DNA from: Rhodopseudomonas pseudopalustris
GTDB taxonomy: Bacteria > Pseudomonadota > Alphaproteobacteria > Rhizobiales > Xanthobacteraceae
NCBI RefSeq assembly: GCF_900110435.1
Contig: NZ_FODT01000005.1
Span: 345,480-409,479 of the forward strand
Direction: 5' to 3'
DNA: 64,000 bases
The notes beneath the pieces were generated by a model. The model saw nothing but the letters and a program-made list of their open reading frames with translations, was not told where the DNA came from and did no database searches. A program made the position numbers and the translations under genes. Position 1 is the first letter of the stretch. Every line of letters begins with the position of its first letter. Shown here in pieces: positions 10,414 through 21,582 of the stretch.

Positions 10414-12489
10414 CTACTCCGCCGCCGTCAGCAACTGCCCCGACGCAAGGCGGGAGCATTCCGCCATCACGGCCGAGGCCCGCGCGATCGGGTTGGTCAT
10501 GTAGAAATCGGAAATCGCCGGCTTGAACGGCGCCTTGTCGACGCTGCCGCCGACGGCGGCGAGCGTGCGCACGGCGCCGGCGTCGCCGGCCTCGATCTGG
10601 TCGACCCGCATCAAATGCGGCACGGCGGCAAAGATCGCCTTTCGCAGCGCAGCCAGAGAGTCGTAGGGCAGCTTGTGGCCGAGCGCTTCCGACAGCGCGC
10701 GGATGATCGACCAGTCTTCGCGCGCCTCGCCCGGCGGGAACGACGCGCGATTGGCGATCTGCACACGGCCCTCGGTGTTGACGTAGATGCCCGACTTCTC
10801 GGTATAGGCCGCGCCCGGCAGAATGACGTCGGCGCGATGCGCCCCGCGGTCGCCATGGGTGCCGATATAGACCACGAACGCGCCGTCCGGCAGCTTCACT
10901 TCGTCGGAGCCGAGCGAGAACAGCACGTCGATCGCGCCCTGCGTCGTCATCTGCGTGGCGTCCATGCCGCCTGCGCCGGGCGCAAAGCCGATGTCCAGCG
11001 CACCGACGCTCGATGCCGCCGGATGCAGAACGGCGAAACCGTTCCAGCCGTCGGCCAGCGCGCCGACATCGACGGCGAGCTTGGCGGCCGCCGACAGCAG
11101 CGCTGCGCCATCGCGGCGTGGCATCGCCGCGGCGCCGATCAGCACGATCGGGTGCTTGGCCTTCTTCAGCGTCTCGGCGAACGGATGTTTGCCCGACGCG
11201 ATGTCGGCCAGCGTCTCGGCGCCGGCGCCGAGATAGTCGGTCGGATAGGTCAAATCCGCCCGCTCGCCGATCACGCCGATCGGCATCCCGCCGCTGCGCC
11301 AGCGCTTGCGGATGCGGGCGTTGAGAATCGCCGCTTCCTTGCGCGGGTTGGAGCCGATGATCAGCAGCGCGTCGGCCTGCTCGATGCCGGCGATGGTGGG
11401 ATTGAAGATGTAGGACGCCCGTCCCGCCTTCGGATCGAACGCCGCGACGCTCGGGGCTGCGAGGTTCGAAGAGCCGAGCTTTTCGAGCAACTGCTTCAGC
11501 GCGAACATCTCCTCGACCGCGGCGAGATCGCCGGCGATCGCGCCGATCTTCTTGCCGCCGACGCCGGCGAGTTTCGCCTTGATGGCGCCGAACGCTTCCG
11601 GCCAGCTCGCCGGACGCAGCTTGCCGCCCTCGCGGACATAGGGCTGGTCGAGGCGCTGGGTGCGCAGTCCGTCGATGACATGGCGGGTCTTGTCGGAAAT
11701 CCACTCCTCATTGATCGCCTCGTTGATGCGCGGCAGGATCCGCATCACCTCGCGGCCACGGGTGTCGACCCGGATCGCCGAGCCCAAGCCGTCCATGACG
11801 TCGATCGACTGCGTCTTGCCGAGCTCCCAGGGACGCGCCGCGAACGCGTAAGGCTTCGAGGTCAGCGCGCCCACCGGGCAGATGTCGACCAGATTGCCCT
11901 GCAGCTCCGAGGTCAGAGCGCTTTCGAGATAGGTGGTTATCTCCATGTCCTCGCCGCGACCGGTCGCGCCCATTTCCGGCACGCCGCAGACTTCGGCGGC
12001 GAAGCGCACGCAGCGGGTGCACTGGATGCAGCGGTTCATCGAGGTCTTGACCAGCACGCCGAGGTACTTGTCCTCGACCGCGCGCTTGTTCTCGGCGAAG
12101 CGGCTGGAGTCGACGCCGTAGCCCATCGCCTGATCCTGCAGGTCGCACTCGCCGCCCTGATCGCAGATCGGGCAGTCGAGCGGATGGTTGATCAGCAGGA
12201 ACTCCATCACGCCCTCGCGGGCCTTCTTCACCATCGGCGATTTGGTGTTGATCTCAGGCAGTTCGCCGTTCGGGCCGGGCCGACAATCGCGCACGCCCCA
12301 TGCGCAGCTCGCCACCGGCTTCGGCGTGCCCTTCAGCTCGACCAGACACATCCGGCAATTGCCGGCGATCGACAGCCGCTCGTGATAGCAGAACCGCGGA
12401 ATCTCCGCGCCGGCCTGTTCGCAGGCCTGCAGCAGCGTGTATTCCGGCGGAACCTCGACTTCCTTGCCGTCGACGATGATCTTGATCAT
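10414..12489 (-). CDS. nuoG: NADH-quinone oxidoreductase subunit G
   Basis: The 691-residue peripheral-arm subunit carries clusters N1b, N4 and N5. The N-terminal 2Fe-2S domain shows CYHERLSIAGNCRMC and a downstream cysteine in VASC. The Cys/His set for N5 lies in HPLDCPICDQGGECDLQ, and RCIQCTRCVRF and DICPVGAL follow. The rest is a molybdopterin-oxidoreductase fold without cofactor. I see no cysteine motif for the extra N7 cluster. The ATG at 12489, five bases after the nuoF stop, is the start; the longer open frame upstream is antisense-type filler over nuoF. Confidence 0.96.
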   Translation of the reverse strand: MIKIIVDGKEVEVPPEYTLLQACEQAGAEIPRFCYHERLSIAGNCRMCLVELKGTPKPVASCAWGVRDCRPGPNGELPEINTKSPMVKKAREGVMEFLLINHPLDCPICDQGGECDLQDQAMGYGVDSSRFAENKRAVEDKYLGVLVKTSMNRCIQCTRCVRFAAEVCGVPEMGATGRGEDMEITTYLESALTSELQGNLVDICPVGALTSKPYAFAARPWELGKTQSIDVMDGLGSAIRVDTRGREVMRILPRINEAINEEWISDKTRHVIDGLRTQRLDQPYVREGGKLRPASWPEAFGAIKAKLAGVGGKKIGAIAGDLAAVEEMFALKQLLEKLGSSNLAAPSVAAFDPKAGRASYIFNPTIAGIEQADALLIIGSNPRKEAAILNARIRKRWRSGGMPIGVIGERADLTYPTDYLGAGAETLADIASGKHPFAETLKKAKHPIVLIGAAAMPRRDGAALLSAAAKLAVDVGALADGWNGFAVLHPAASSVGALDIGFAPGAGGMDATQMTTQGAIDVLFSLGSDEVKLPDGAFVVYIGTHGDRGAHRADVILPGAAYTEKSGIYVNTEGRVQIANRASFPPGEAREDWSIIRALSEALGHKLPYDSLAALRKAIFAAVPHLMRVDQIEAGDAGAVRTLAAVGGSVDKAPFKPAISDFYMTNPIARASAVMAECSRLASGQLLTAAE

Positions 12490-12494
12490 GGCTG

Positions 12495-13820
<1,326 letters not shown>

Positions 13821-13838
13821 GGCTTGCGGCGTTCCCTG

Positions 13839-14054
13839 TCAGCGATTGGATTGCATGTAAGCCAGGCCGGCGGCGCAGACACCGAAGGTAAGCGCCCAAA
13901 GCAGGCTCGATTCGAGTGTCGCACTCAGCGCGTAGCGCTGCAGTAGAAAAATGAAGCTCGCGGCGATGACCGCGTGCATCGCAATATAGATCGGCTGGCG
14001 CATCGTTTCGGCCCTCTCCGCGCGGCGCGAGGCCGCCCTGCTCGGCTCGGTCAT
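13839..14054 (-). CDS. Small two-helix membrane protein inside the nuo operon
   Basis: This 71-residue protein of unknown function starts with a charged stretch (about residues 1-19, rich in Arg/Glu). Two hydrophobic segments follow, at roughly residues 22-40 and 48-66, ending MQSNR. The ATG overlaps the nuoE stop codon as ATGA, so it is translationally coupled to nuoE, and 18 bases separate it from nuoF. It matches none of the 14 core complex I subunits. It could be an accessory or assembly factor, but that rests on position only. Confidence 0.7.
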   Translation of the reverse strand: MTEPSRAASRRAERAETMRQPIYIAMHAVIAASFIFLLQRYALSATLESSLLWALTFGVCAAGLAYMQSNR

Positions 14055-14800
14055 GGCGGGTTCTTTTCAGTCGCGTCGGCAACCGGCGCCTTCGGCGCGG
14101 GACGCTCCTGCGTATTGGCGGATTCGCTCGCCTTCTTGGGTTCCTGATCGGTCAGCGCCGGCCCGTCATGGGTGTCGGTCGCGACATTGATCCCGCCGGT
14201 CTTCAGCGTCGTCGGACCGCTGATCGGCGCTGCATACTGGCGACCGTTCTGCGGGCCGGGCTTCGGCTTGTTGCCGGAGACGAACCCGTCGAGCACCTTG
14301 TTCAGGCTCTCCGGCGTCAGGTCCTCGTAGGTATCTTTCCAGATCTGCACCATCGGCGCGTTGACGCAGGCGCCGGCGCACTCGACCTCTTCCCAACTGA
14401 AATCGCCGTCGGCGGACAGATGCAACGGGTCATGGTGGATACGGCTCTTACAGACCTCGATCAGCTCGCCGGCGCCGCGCAGCCGGCACGGCGTCGTGCC
14501 GCAGACCTGCACATGCGCCTTCTTGCCGACCGGGTTGAGCTGGAACATCGTGTAGAAGGTCGCGACCTCGAGGGCGCGAATGTGCGGCATCCCGAGCATG
14601 TCGCCGATGACGCGGATCGCCGCTTCCGGCAACCAGCCGCCGCATTGCTCCTGGGCCCGCCACATAATGGCGATCACCGCCGAGAACTGCCGGCCGGGCG
14701 GGTATTTCGTGATCTCACGCTTGGCCCATGCGAGGTTTTCCTCGGAGAAGGCGAAGCTTTCGGGCTGCAGCTCCTTGGGAGCCAGACGACGAACGGACAT
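14051..14800 (-). CDS. nuoE: NADH-quinone oxidoreductase subunit E
   Basis: The thioredoxin-fold subunit carries the N1a 2Fe-2S cluster. Its ligands are visible in [18 protein letters not shown] and CAGACVNAP. At 249 residues it is longer than E. coli NuoE (about 166). The extra sequence is a C-terminal tail of about 70 residues, rich in Pro, Ala, Lys and Glu and probably disordered. The gene is two bases downstream of the FkbM-type methyltransferase gene and overlaps the small membrane-protein gene. Confidence 0.95.
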   Translation of the reverse strand: MSVRRLAPKELQPESFAFSEENLAWAKREITKYPPGRQFSAVIAIMWRAQEQCGGWLPEAAIRVIGDMLGMPHIRALEVATFYTMFQLNPVGKKAHVQVCGTTPCRLRGAGELIEVCKSRIHHDPLHLSADGDFSWEEVECAGACVNAPMVQIWKDTYEDLTPESLNKVLDGFVSGNKPKPGPQNGRQYAAPISGPTTLKTGGINVATDTHDGPALTDQEPKKASESANTQERPAPKAPVADATEKNPP

Positions 14801-14802
14801 GA

Positions 14803-15774
14803 TCAGTTTCTCATCGAGCGCTTGGCCGCGCTCGCATTCAGGTTTTCAATACGGGTCTGCCAGAACGCGCTCGCAGTTCCGACGACGTTGTAGCCGACAT
14901 TCGACGCGACCTTGATGCGGTCGAGGATCGCGAGGTCGACGACGGTCTCGAACTGGTTGCTGCCGGGATCGTAGACCACGAGCTTCATCGGGGTGTGTTC
15001 GAGGATGAAGCGCGACACGGTATGATCGCGGTCGCTGCCGTGCTCCTCGCAAATGATTGCGGTGTCGCCCTGCAGCAGCCGCTCGCCGCCGCGGATCGCG
15101 TCGATCTCGACGCCTTCGACGTCGAGCTTGACCAGATACTTGCCGCCGTGCGCGATCCGGCCTTCGTCGAGCAGGTCGTCGAGGCGGATCACCGGAACGT
15201 CCTCACCGGCCGCGCGGGCGCTGCCGACGATGCTGAGCGCTTCGTGCTTGGTGCCCGACAGCGTCGCGGTGCCGCGCTGCGCACCGATCGCGCATTTCAT
15301 CACTTCGAAACGGTCGCTGTTGACATGCGCGTTGTGTGCGAGCCGGGCGAAGTTGGCGCGCGACGGTTCGATCGCAATCGCTCGATGCGCGCCGAACGGC
15401 TTGCTCGACACCAGCACCGACCAGTAGCCGTAGTTAGCGCCGCAATCGATCAGCGTGTAGTCGACATCGGCGGAGCCTTCGAACAGCAGATCGAGTTCGA
15501 TCTCGTAACGATACGAGAGCTCGAGCAGCTTGCTCCAGTAGCCGTCGCCGTAAGGAAACACGAAGGTGGCGTCAGGGTTGAGCTTGATGGCGATGTCGCG
15601 TTGCGGCAACGCCTTGCGCATCAAGTTCGCCGCGGCGTTGTAGCCGCGATACGAGAACCCCGACGACACCCGCGCGCCCATCACCAGCGCGCACGCAGCC
15701 AGGCGCTCGAGAGCGTTCGCGCCCTCGAGAGCGCCGGTGGCGCGGTCGAACTGAATGGGCTTTGGCGCGATCAC
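14803..15774 (-). CDS. FkbM-family methyltransferase embedded between nuoD and nuoE
   Basis: The predicted 323-residue protein has an S-adenosylmethionine fold. Motif I is [16 protein letters not shown] (about residues 118-133), and the FkbM hallmark is [20 protein letters not shown]. Start: a GTG at 15774 overlaps the nuoD stop as GTGA. It is the only start that avoids a long overlap and is typical of coupled genes; an internal ATG (MGARVSS) is the alternative. The gene is co-directional and tightly packed (4-base overlap with nuoD, 2-base gap to nuoE), so it must be co-transcribed with complex I. FkbM enzymes methylate small molecules or glycans; the substrate here is unknown. Confidence 0.85.
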   Translation of the reverse strand: MIAPKPIQFDRATGALEGANALERLAACALVMGARVSSGFSYRGYNAAANLMRKALPQRDIAIKLNPDATFVFPYGDGYWSKLLELSYRYEIELDLLFEGSADVDYTLIDCGANYGYWSVLVSSKPFGAHRAIAIEPSRANFARLAHNAHVNSDRFEVMKCAIGAQRGTATLSGTKHEALSIVGSARAAGEDVPVIRLDDLLDEGRIAHGGKYLVKLDVEGVEIDAIRGGERLLQGDTAIICEEHGSDRDHTVSRFILEHTPMKLVVYDPGSNQFETVVDLAILDRIKVASNVGYNVVGTASAFWQTRIENLNASAAKRSMRN

Positions 15775-17021
15775 CGATCGACCTCTCCGAACACGATGTC
15801 GAGCGAACCCAGAATCGCCGAAACGTCGGCGAGCAGATGGCCGCGGCAGATGAAGTCCATCGCCTGCAGATGCGCGAAGCCCGGCGCGCGGATCTTGCAC
15901 TTGTACGGCTTGTTGCTGCCGTCCGAGACCAGATACACGCCGAACTCGCCCTTCGGCGCCTCGACCGCGACATAGACCTCGCCTTCCGGCACGCGGAAGC
16001 CCTCGGTGTACAGCTTGAAGTGATGGATCAGCGATTCCATCGAGCGCTTCATCTCGCCACGGCGCGGCGGGAAGATCTTGTTGTCGTCGATCGCCACCCG
16101 GCCCTGCCCGTCCGGCGCGCGCAGCTTGGCGATGCACTGCTTCATGATCCGAATCGACTGCCGCATCTCCTCGACGCGCAGGCAATAGCGGTCGTAGCAG
16201 TCGCCGTTCTTGCCGATCGGAATGTCGAAATCCATCTCGGCGTAGCACTCGTAGGGCTGCGACTTGCGCAGATCCCAGGCGGCGCCGGAGCCGCGCACCA
16301 TCACCCCGGAGAAGCCCCATTCCCACGCCTGCTCCAGCGTCACCACGCCGATGTCGACGTTGCGCTGCTTGAAAATGCGGTTGTCGGTGAGCAGCGTCTC
16401 GAGATCGTCGACCACCTGAATGAAGCTGTCGCACCAGCTGTCGATATCCGCGACGAGCTGCGGCGGCAGATCCTGATGCACGCCGCCGACGCGGAAATAC
16501 GCCGCGTGCATCCGGCTGCCGGAGGCGCGCTCGTAGAACATCATCAGCTTTTCGCGTTCCTCGAACCCCCACAGCGGCGGGGTCAGCGCGCCGACGTCCA
16601 TCGCCTGAGTGGTGACGTTGAGCAGATGCGACAGGATGCGGCCGATCTCGCAATACAGCACGCGGATCAGCTGCGCGCGGCGCGGCACGGCGATGCCGAG
16701 CAGCTTCTCCACCGCGAGGCAGAACGCGTGCTCCTGATTCATCGGCGCGACGTAGTCGAGCCGGTCGAAATACGGGATCGCCTGCAGATAGGTCTTGTGC
16801 TCGATCAGCTTCTCGGTGCCGCGATGCAGAAGGCCGATATGCGGATCGACCCGCTCGACCACTTCGCCATCGAGTTCCAGCACCAATCGCAACACGCCAT
16901 GCGCCGCCGGGTGCTGCGGTCCGAAATTGATCGTGAAGTTGCGCAGGCCCGGGGCCTCGGCAGCGGCTTCAGCCGTGGGAGCTTGAGCCGTGGGAGCTTG
17001 AGCCATGGGAGCTTCAGCCAT
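15771..17021 (-). CDS. nuoD: NADH-quinone oxidoreductase subunit D
   Basis: The 416-residue 49-kDa subunit lines the quinone-binding site at the interface with NuoB. Motifs are [15 protein letters not shown] near the N terminus, [32 protein letters not shown], and the C-terminal VFGEVDR. The ATG at 17021 has a GGAG nine bases upstream. The first 25 residues are an Ala/Pro-rich pentapeptide repeat not needed for the fold. Its stop codon overlaps the methyltransferase start. Confidence 0.96.
   Translation of the reverse strand: MAEAPMAQAPTAQAPTAEAAAEAPGLRNFTINFGPQHPAAHGVLRLVLELDGEVVERVDPHIGLLHRGTEKLIEHKTYLQAIPYFDRLDYVAPMNQEHAFCLAVEKLLGIAVPRRAQLIRVLYCEIGRILSHLLNVTTQAMDVGALTPPLWGFEEREKLMMFYERASGSRMHAAYFRVGGVHQDLPPQLVADIDSWCDSFIQVVDDLETLLTDNRIFKQRNVDIGVVTLEQAWEWGFSGVMVRGSGAAWDLRKSQPYECYAEMDFDIPIGKNGDCYDRYCLRVEEMRQSIRIMKQCIAKLRAPDGQGRVAIDDNKIFPPRRGEMKRSMESLIHHFKLYTEGFRVPEGEVYVAVEAPKGEFGVYLVSDGSNKPYKCKIRAPGFAHLQAMDFICRGHLLADVSAILGSLDIVFGEVDR
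16976..17021 (-). repeat. 15-bp tandem repeat at the 5' end of nuoD
   Basis: Three near-identical 15-bp units (gagccgtgggagctt on the plus strand, then one with a single change, then a partial) encode [15 protein letters not shown] at the very N terminus of NuoD. Copy number could vary between strains without disturbing the reading frame. Confidence 0.8.
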
Positions 17022-17075
17022 GGGACACGCTCCGCTTGCAGACCAACAACGGCGAATGACGGGTGGCGAATGCGA

Positions 17076-17690
17076 TCACGGCTTCACCCCGGCCTTCTCG
17101 TCGCCCGGCAGGATCGGATAGTCCGCTCCTTCCCACGGCGACTGGAAATCGAATTTGCGGAATTCCTGGTTGAGCCGCACCGGCTCGTAGACCACCCGCT
17201 TCTGGTCGTCGTCGTAGCGGACTTCGACGAAGCCGGTGAGCGGAAAATCCTTGCGCAGCGGGTGGCCGTCGAAGCCGTAATCGGTGAGCAACCGGCGCAT
17301 ATCGGGGTGGCCGGTGATGATGATGCCATAGAGGTCGTAGACCTCGCGTTCGAACCAGTCGGTGCCCGGAAACACGCTGATGATCGACGGCACCAAAGTG
17401 GTTTCGCCGACTTCGGCGCGCAGCCGGATTCGCGCATTCAGCGTCGGCGACAGGAAGTGATACACCAGATCGAAGCGCGGCACGCGGCCCGGATAGTCGA
17501 CCGCGGTGACGTCGACGATATTGATGAAGCGGCAGCGCGGATCGTCGCGCAGGAACCGCACCACATCCACCACCTTCGTGGCGTCGATCGTCACGGTCAG
17601 TTCGCTATACGTGACCACGTGACCGATCGCAGCACCCGGCAAGGCGCCGACGATCGTCTGACCCAGGGTGTCGAGCCCGTTGTCGTCCAT
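17076..17690 (-). CDS. nuoC: NADH-quinone oxidoreductase subunit C
   Basis: The 204-residue 30-kDa subunit of the peripheral arm shows the family signature ERE(V)[18 protein letters not shown] and the following [24 protein letters not shown]. It is separate from nuoD here (54-base gap), unlike the nuoCD fusion of enterobacteria. It starts 13 bases after nuoB. Confidence 0.96.
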   Translation of the reverse strand: MDDNGLDTLGQTIVGALPGAAIGHVVTYSELTVTIDATKVVDVVRFLRDDPRCRFINIVDVTAVDYPGRVPRFDLVYHFLSPTLNARIRLRAEVGETTLVPSIISVFPGTDWFEREVYDLYGIIITGHPDMRRLLTDYGFDGHPLRKDFPLTGFVEVRYDDDQKRVVYEPVRLNQEFRKFDFQSPWEGADYPILPGDEKAGVKP

Positions 17691-17703
17691 GAAGCAGCTT
17701 TCT

Positions 17704-18324
17704 TCAGCGTTCGATAGTGCCAGTCCGACGGATCTTCTTCTGCAGCAGCATCACGCCGTACAGCAGAGCTTCTGCGGTCGGCGGGCAGCCCGGAACATAG
17801 ATGTCGATCGGGACGATGCGATCGCAGCCGCGCACCACGGAATAGGAGTAGTGATAATAGCCGCCGCCGTTGGCGCATGATCCCATCGAGATCACGTAAC
17901 GCGGCTCCGGCATCTGGTCGTAGACCTTGCGCAGCGCCGGGGCCATCTTGTTGGTCAGCGTTCCGGCCACGATCATGACGTCGGACTGGCGCGGCGAGGC
18001 GCGCGGCGCAAAGCCGAAACGTTCGGCGTCGTATCGCGGCATCGACAACTGCATCATCTCGACCGCACAGCAGGCAAGACCGAATGTCATCCACATCAGC
18101 GAGCCGGTGCGCGCCCAGGTGATCAGATCGTCGGTCGCTGCAACGAAGAAGCCCTTGTCGGACAACTCGCGATTGACGCCCAGGAAGAACGGATCATCTG
18201 CGCCAACAGGCTTTCCGGTGTTCGGATCGATGATGCCGCTCGGCGCGCGCGCGATCAGCGGCTGCGCGCCTTCGGGGCGCAGTGCCGACGCTTGCTGTTG
18301 CATGGAGGATGAACTCAATCCCAT
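17704..18324 (-). CDS. nuoB: NADH-quinone oxidoreductase subunit B
   Basis: The PSST subunit holds the N2 4Fe-4S cluster that reduces quinone. The ligands are in [10 protein letters not shown] (two adjacent cysteines), [15 protein letters not shown] and [16 protein letters not shown] chose the ATG at 18324 (206 residues). It has an AGAAGG about ten bases upstream, whereas the ATG seven codons later has no purine-rich site. This start overlaps the end of nuoA by 10 bases. Confidence 0.95.
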   Translation of the reverse strand: MGLSSSSMQQQASALRPEGAQPLIARAPSGIIDPNTGKPVGADDPFFLGVNRELSDKGFFVAATDDLITWARTGSLMWMTFGLACCAVEMMQLSMPRYDAERFGFAPRASPRQSDVMIVAGTLTNKMAPALRKVYDQMPEPRYVISMGSCANGGGYYHYSYSVVRGCDRIVPIDIYVPGCPPTAEALLYGVMLLQKKIRRTGTIER

Positions 18325-18683
18325 TCCAGCGCGCCCTTCTTCCACTCGTATGCAAAGCCGACAGTCAACACGCCGAGGAACACCATCATCGACCAGAAGC
18401 CGGTGGCGCCTAGCTTGCCGAAAGCAACCGCCCAAGGGAACAGGAACGCGACCTCGAGGTCGAAGATGATGAAGAGGATGGCGACCAGGTAGAACCTGAC
18501 GTCGAATTTCATGCGGGCGTCGCCGAAAGCGTTGAACCCGCATTCATAGGCTGAGAGTTTTTCAGGGTCGGGCTGTTGATAGGCGACGGCAAAGGGCGCC
18601 ACCAGGAGCACGAAGCTCAGTCCAGCCGCAACAAGAATGAACACAACGATTGGCAGATAGTTCGGCAGAATGCCGCTCATCAC
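18315..18683 (-). CDS. nuoA: NADH-quinone oxidoreductase subunit A
   Basis: The 122-residue ND3 subunit has three membrane helices and the conserved loop [20 protein letters not shown] with the cysteine that reports the active/deactive state in related enzymes. It is the first gene of the complex I operon. An AGGGAA precedes the ATG by a few bases. The promoter must lie in the 333 bases upstream. Confidence 0.96.
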   Translation of the reverse strand: MMSGILPNYLPIVVFILVAAGLSFVLLVAPFAVAYQQPDPEKLSAYECGFNAFGDARMKFDVRFYLVAILFIIFDLEVAFLFPWAVAFGKLGATGFWSMMVFLGVLTVGFAYEWKKGALEWD

Positions 18684-19016
18684 CGTTCCCTATCCCGCGG
18701 TTGTTGCACCGCCGAAGACTCGTTTGCATTTGAATTGTTCTACCGCTTAGCGCAGTGCAACAGGGGGCGCAAGACAAGCTGTGTTGACACCTAGGTACCT
18801 CGCCATGTGGACACCGCGTGGCTGATCGCAACACGGTTTCAAACGCACGTTCAAAGCTTCGACGCCAGCTCCCCGAAATTGCCCCGTATACCTTCCGGAA
18901 ACCATAGCTGGGTCAAACGAAACCATTTTCGGAACCCGCGAAACTATCCTGAAACACACGCCGGGTAAGTCTGTGTGCATTGAAGAAGGCAACGAGACCC
19001 CGCGCGGAGGCGTCAG
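18684..19016. other. Divergent intergenic region upstream of nuoA
   Basis: 333 bases without a convincing gene. It must hold the promoter of the nuo operon (minus strand) and that of the small protein gene at 19017 (plus strand). I see no sigma-54 element, no clear -35/-10 pair and no riboswitch. A GGAGG lies seven bases before the plus-strand ATG. Confidence 0.5.
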
Positions 19017-19211
19017 ATGAATCACTCAATTCATTCAGCGGATCGGGCGACCCATCTGAAGATTGTCGTGGTGGCTCTGGTTGCCGGCATCGGTGTCGCC
19101 GCGTTCGGTATCAGCGCCCGGGTGAGCGCCGACTACAGCCAGACCGCTCATGTCGTGAAGGCAACAAAGCAGATCACCGTCACGAGTTCCGAAAGCTCGA
19201 TCGTGAGATAA
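19017..19211 (+). CDS. Small single-pass membrane protein, function unknown
   Basis: This 64-residue protein has a hydrophobic segment at about residues 15-33 (IVVVALVAGIGVAAFGISA) followed by a polar C-terminal half ending SSESSIVR. The N-terminal positive residues and the segment could be a signal anchor or an uncleaved signal peptide. A strong ribosome-binding site (GGAGG, seven bases upstream) and an intrinsic terminator 50 bases downstream make it a credible monocistronic gene. I do not recognise the family. Confidence 0.65.
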   Translation: MNHSIHSADRATHLKIVVVALVAGIGVAAFGISARVSADYSQTAHVVKATKQITVTSSESSIVR

Positions 19212-19259
19212 TTTCGGCGGGTCGCCTGCCCGCAACGCCTTTCACAGAATGTCGAGATC

Positions 19260-19282
19260 GGCCGCCTTCGAGCGGCCTTTTT
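19260..19282 (+). terminator. Intrinsic terminator of the 64-residue protein gene
   Basis: Arms GGCCGC and GCGGCC flank a six-base loop and are followed directly by five T. The 270 bases from here to the tRNA show no supported gene. Confidence 0.8.
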
Positions 19283-19551
19283 GATTCATCCACCCTCGGA
19301 CAATTTCGAAGAGCGACGAAGCGTCGCGGCTGCCGCGACTTCTCCACAACGTGCTGAACCGAATCTGACCTCGTCGACGCTGCCGTACCGGCCAGGGCGC
19401 AGAACCACCCGCGCACGGCCGGAGTCGACGCGGGCGGTCACGTTCAAACAGCACCAGGCTGCCTGCAAACGCGCGAAGCGGCACCATGCATCAACAGATT
19501 GATTTCGGGGATTTGCGAGTTTTCGCCAAACGCCTGAATGACAAGGCTGAA

Positions 19552-19628
<77 letters not shown>

Positions 19629-19876
19629 GTGGTTTGCGTCCCGCGCAGGCGGTCGATCTAACGGGGCGTTCCTCCCGAGTCAAGCGGGTTGCGCGAGAGG
19701 TTGCGTTTCCGCCCACACGGGATCGCGGTTGTCCTTTGATCCCGGCGGTTTTCAGGCACGCGATGCGAATAATGGGCTGTTTACGGGCAAAACAGCGTAT
19801 GCAGTCCCCACCCGAATCATCTAAGGCCTGCTACGTCTTAGTTTCCTAAGCCGCTACAAAACCCGGAGGGCTAAAT

Positions 19877-20188
19877 ATGGCGAAGAAAGCAGTTGCGAAA
19901 GCCGCGACACCCACAACCGTCACCCTGAAGCATCTCGCCGCGGCGCTCGCCGAAGAGCACGAGCTGTCGAAGAAGCAGACCGAAGCCATCCTCGGCGACC
20001 TCGTCGCCCGCATCACCAAGCACCTCAAGAAGGGCGAGCGCATCCGCATCGTCGGCCTCGGCATCCTGCAGGTCCGCAAGCGCGCTGCCCGCACCGGCCG
20101 CAACCCCGCCACCGGCGAGACCATCCAGATCAAGGCCAGCAAGAAGGTCGCGTTCCGCGCCGCGAAGGAACTCAAGGAAGCCATCTGA
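19877..20188 (+). CDS. HU family DNA-binding protein
   Basis: The 103-residue nucleoid protein has the HU/IHF fold, with conserved GRNPATGETIQIKASKKVAFRAAKELK at the C terminus (the beta-arm PATG region that contacts the minor groove). The N-terminal extension AKKAVAKAATPTTVT is lysine/alanine-rich and longer than in E. coli HU. A GGAGG eight bases before the ATG marks the start. The paralog class (hupA/hupB/ihf) cannot be assigned safely. A long hairpin follows the gene. Confidence 0.92.
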   Translation: MAKKAVAKAATPTTVTLKHLAAALAEEHELSKKQTEAILGDLVARITKHLKKGERIRIVGLGILQVRKRAARTGRNPATGETIQIKASKKVAFRAAKELKEAI

Positions 20189-20214
20189 AGTTTCCCCTTC
20201 GGACGATCCACGCG

Positions 20215-20247
20215 ATCCCGGGAGGCCGCCTCGCGGCTGCCCGGGAT
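20215..20247 (+). terminator. Hairpin downstream of the HU gene
   Basis: Outer arms ATCCCGGG and CCCGGGAT enclose a second stem GCCGC/GCGGC with a three-base loop. There is no T-run, so it is a probable but not classical intrinsic terminator. It covers one of the possible peptidase T start codons. Confidence 0.6.
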
Positions 20248-20302
20248 GGCGATTTGTAACGATCCCGGTATTTCGGTCTTTGTGAGGTCTGGCGGTCCTG
20301 CA

Positions 20303-21574
20303 GTGAACTCTTCACCGATCCGCTCCAGCCAAATCGATTTCAGCCACAGCGTCATTGAGCGCTTTCTGCGCTATGTCGCGATCGACACCCAGTCCGATCC
20401 CGCCTCTTCGACCTGCCCCTCGACCGCGAAGCAGAAGACCCTCGGCGCCTTGCTGGTGCAGGAGCTGCGCGATCTCGGGCTTTCGGACGCCCATCTCGAC
20501 GAGCACGGCTACGTCTACGCCACGATCCCGGCGACCACTGACAAAAACGTCCCGGTGATCTGCTTCTGCGCGCATATGGACACCTCACCCGATTGTTCAG
20601 GCGAAGGCGTCAAGCCTCAGATCGTGAAGAACTATCAGGGTGGCGACATCGTCCTGCCGGCGGACCCGACGCAGGTCATCCGCGCGACCGAGCATCCGGC
20701 GCTGGCGCAGCAGATCGGCCATGACATCGTCACGACCGATGGCGTCACCTTGCTCGGGGCGGACAACAAGGCCGGAATCGCGGAGATCATGGACGCCGCG
20801 GCATTCCTGATCGCCAATCCGCAGATCAGGCATGGCACGCTCAAAGTCCTGTTCACGCCCGACGAGGAGATCGGCCGCGGCGTCGACAAGGTCGACCTCG
20901 CCAAACTCGGCGCCGATTTCGCCTACACCATGGACGGCGAGACCGCGGGCAATATCGAGGACGAAACCTTCTCCGCCGATTCGGCGGTCGTCACCATCAC
21001 CGGCGTGAGCGCCCATCCGGGCTTCGCCAAGGGCAAGATGGAGCACGCCATCAAGATCGCTGCGGCGATCGTGGAACGGCTTCCCAGGGACGCCTGCTCG
21101 CCGGAAACCACCGAGGGCCGCGAGGGCTTCCTGCATCCGGTCGGCATCACCGGCGCGCTGGAGCAGACCACGCTGAGTTTCATCGTCCGCGACTTCACCG
21201 AGGCCGGACTGCAGCAGAAGGAAGCGCTGCTGCAGCGAATCGTCGACGAAGTGATGCGCGATTATCCGCGCTCGACCGCGACGATCGAGATCAAGCAGCA
21301 GTATCGCAACATGAAGCAGGTGCTCGACCGCCATCCCGAGCTGGTCGAGAACGCCCGCGAGGCGATTCGACGCGCCGGCCTGACGCCGGTCACCACCGCG
21401 ATTCGCGGCGGCACCGACGGCTCGCGGCTGTCGTTCATGGGGCTGCCCTGCCCCAACATCTTCGCCGGCGAACACGCCTTCCATTCAAGGCTCGAATGGG
21501 TCAGCCGCCAGGACATGGAGGCCGCCGTTCGCACCATCGTGCATCTGGCGATGATCTTCGAGGAGCAGGCGTAA
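20303..21574 (+). CDS. pepT: Peptidase T (tripeptide aminopeptidase)
   Basis: A zinc-dependent M20B aminopeptidase that removes N-terminal residues from tripeptides in the cytoplasm. The metal and catalytic motifs are CFCAHMDTSPD, LLGADNKAGIAEI, FTPDEEIGRG, YTMDGE, IRGGTDGSRLSFMGLPCPN and FAGEHAFHSRLEW. Start uncertain: an ATG at 20246 would give 442 residues but lies inside the HU-gene hairpin. The GTG at 20303 gives 423 residues, closer to the family, and is preferred. Neither has a strong ribosome-binding site. Confidence 0.92.
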   Translation: MNSSPIRSSQIDFSHSVIERFLRYVAIDTQSDPASSTCPSTAKQKTLGALLVQELRDLGLSDAHLDEHGYVYATIPATTDKNVPVICFCAHMDTSPDCSGEGVKPQIVKNYQGGDIVLPADPTQVIRATEHPALAQQIGHDIVTTDGVTLLGADNKAGIAEIMDAAAFLIANPQIRHGTLKVLFTPDEEIGRGVDKVDLAKLGADFAYTMDGETAGNIEDETFSADSAVVTITGVSAHPGFAKGKMEHAIKIAAAIVERLPRDACSPETTEGREGFLHPVGITGALEQTTLSFIVRDFTEAGLQQKEALLQRIVDEVMRDYPRSTATIEIKQQYRNMKQVLDRHPELVENAREAIRRAGLTPVTTAIRGGTDGSRLSFMGLPCPNIFAGEHAFHSRLEWVSRQDMEAAVRTIVHLAMIFEEQA

Positions 21575-21582
21575 GCCGCGTT

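Noticed and set aside
19283..19551. Several short open frames before tRNA-Asp
   Set aside because: None has a ribosome-binding site, plausible composition or domain; the stretch is treated as non-coding.
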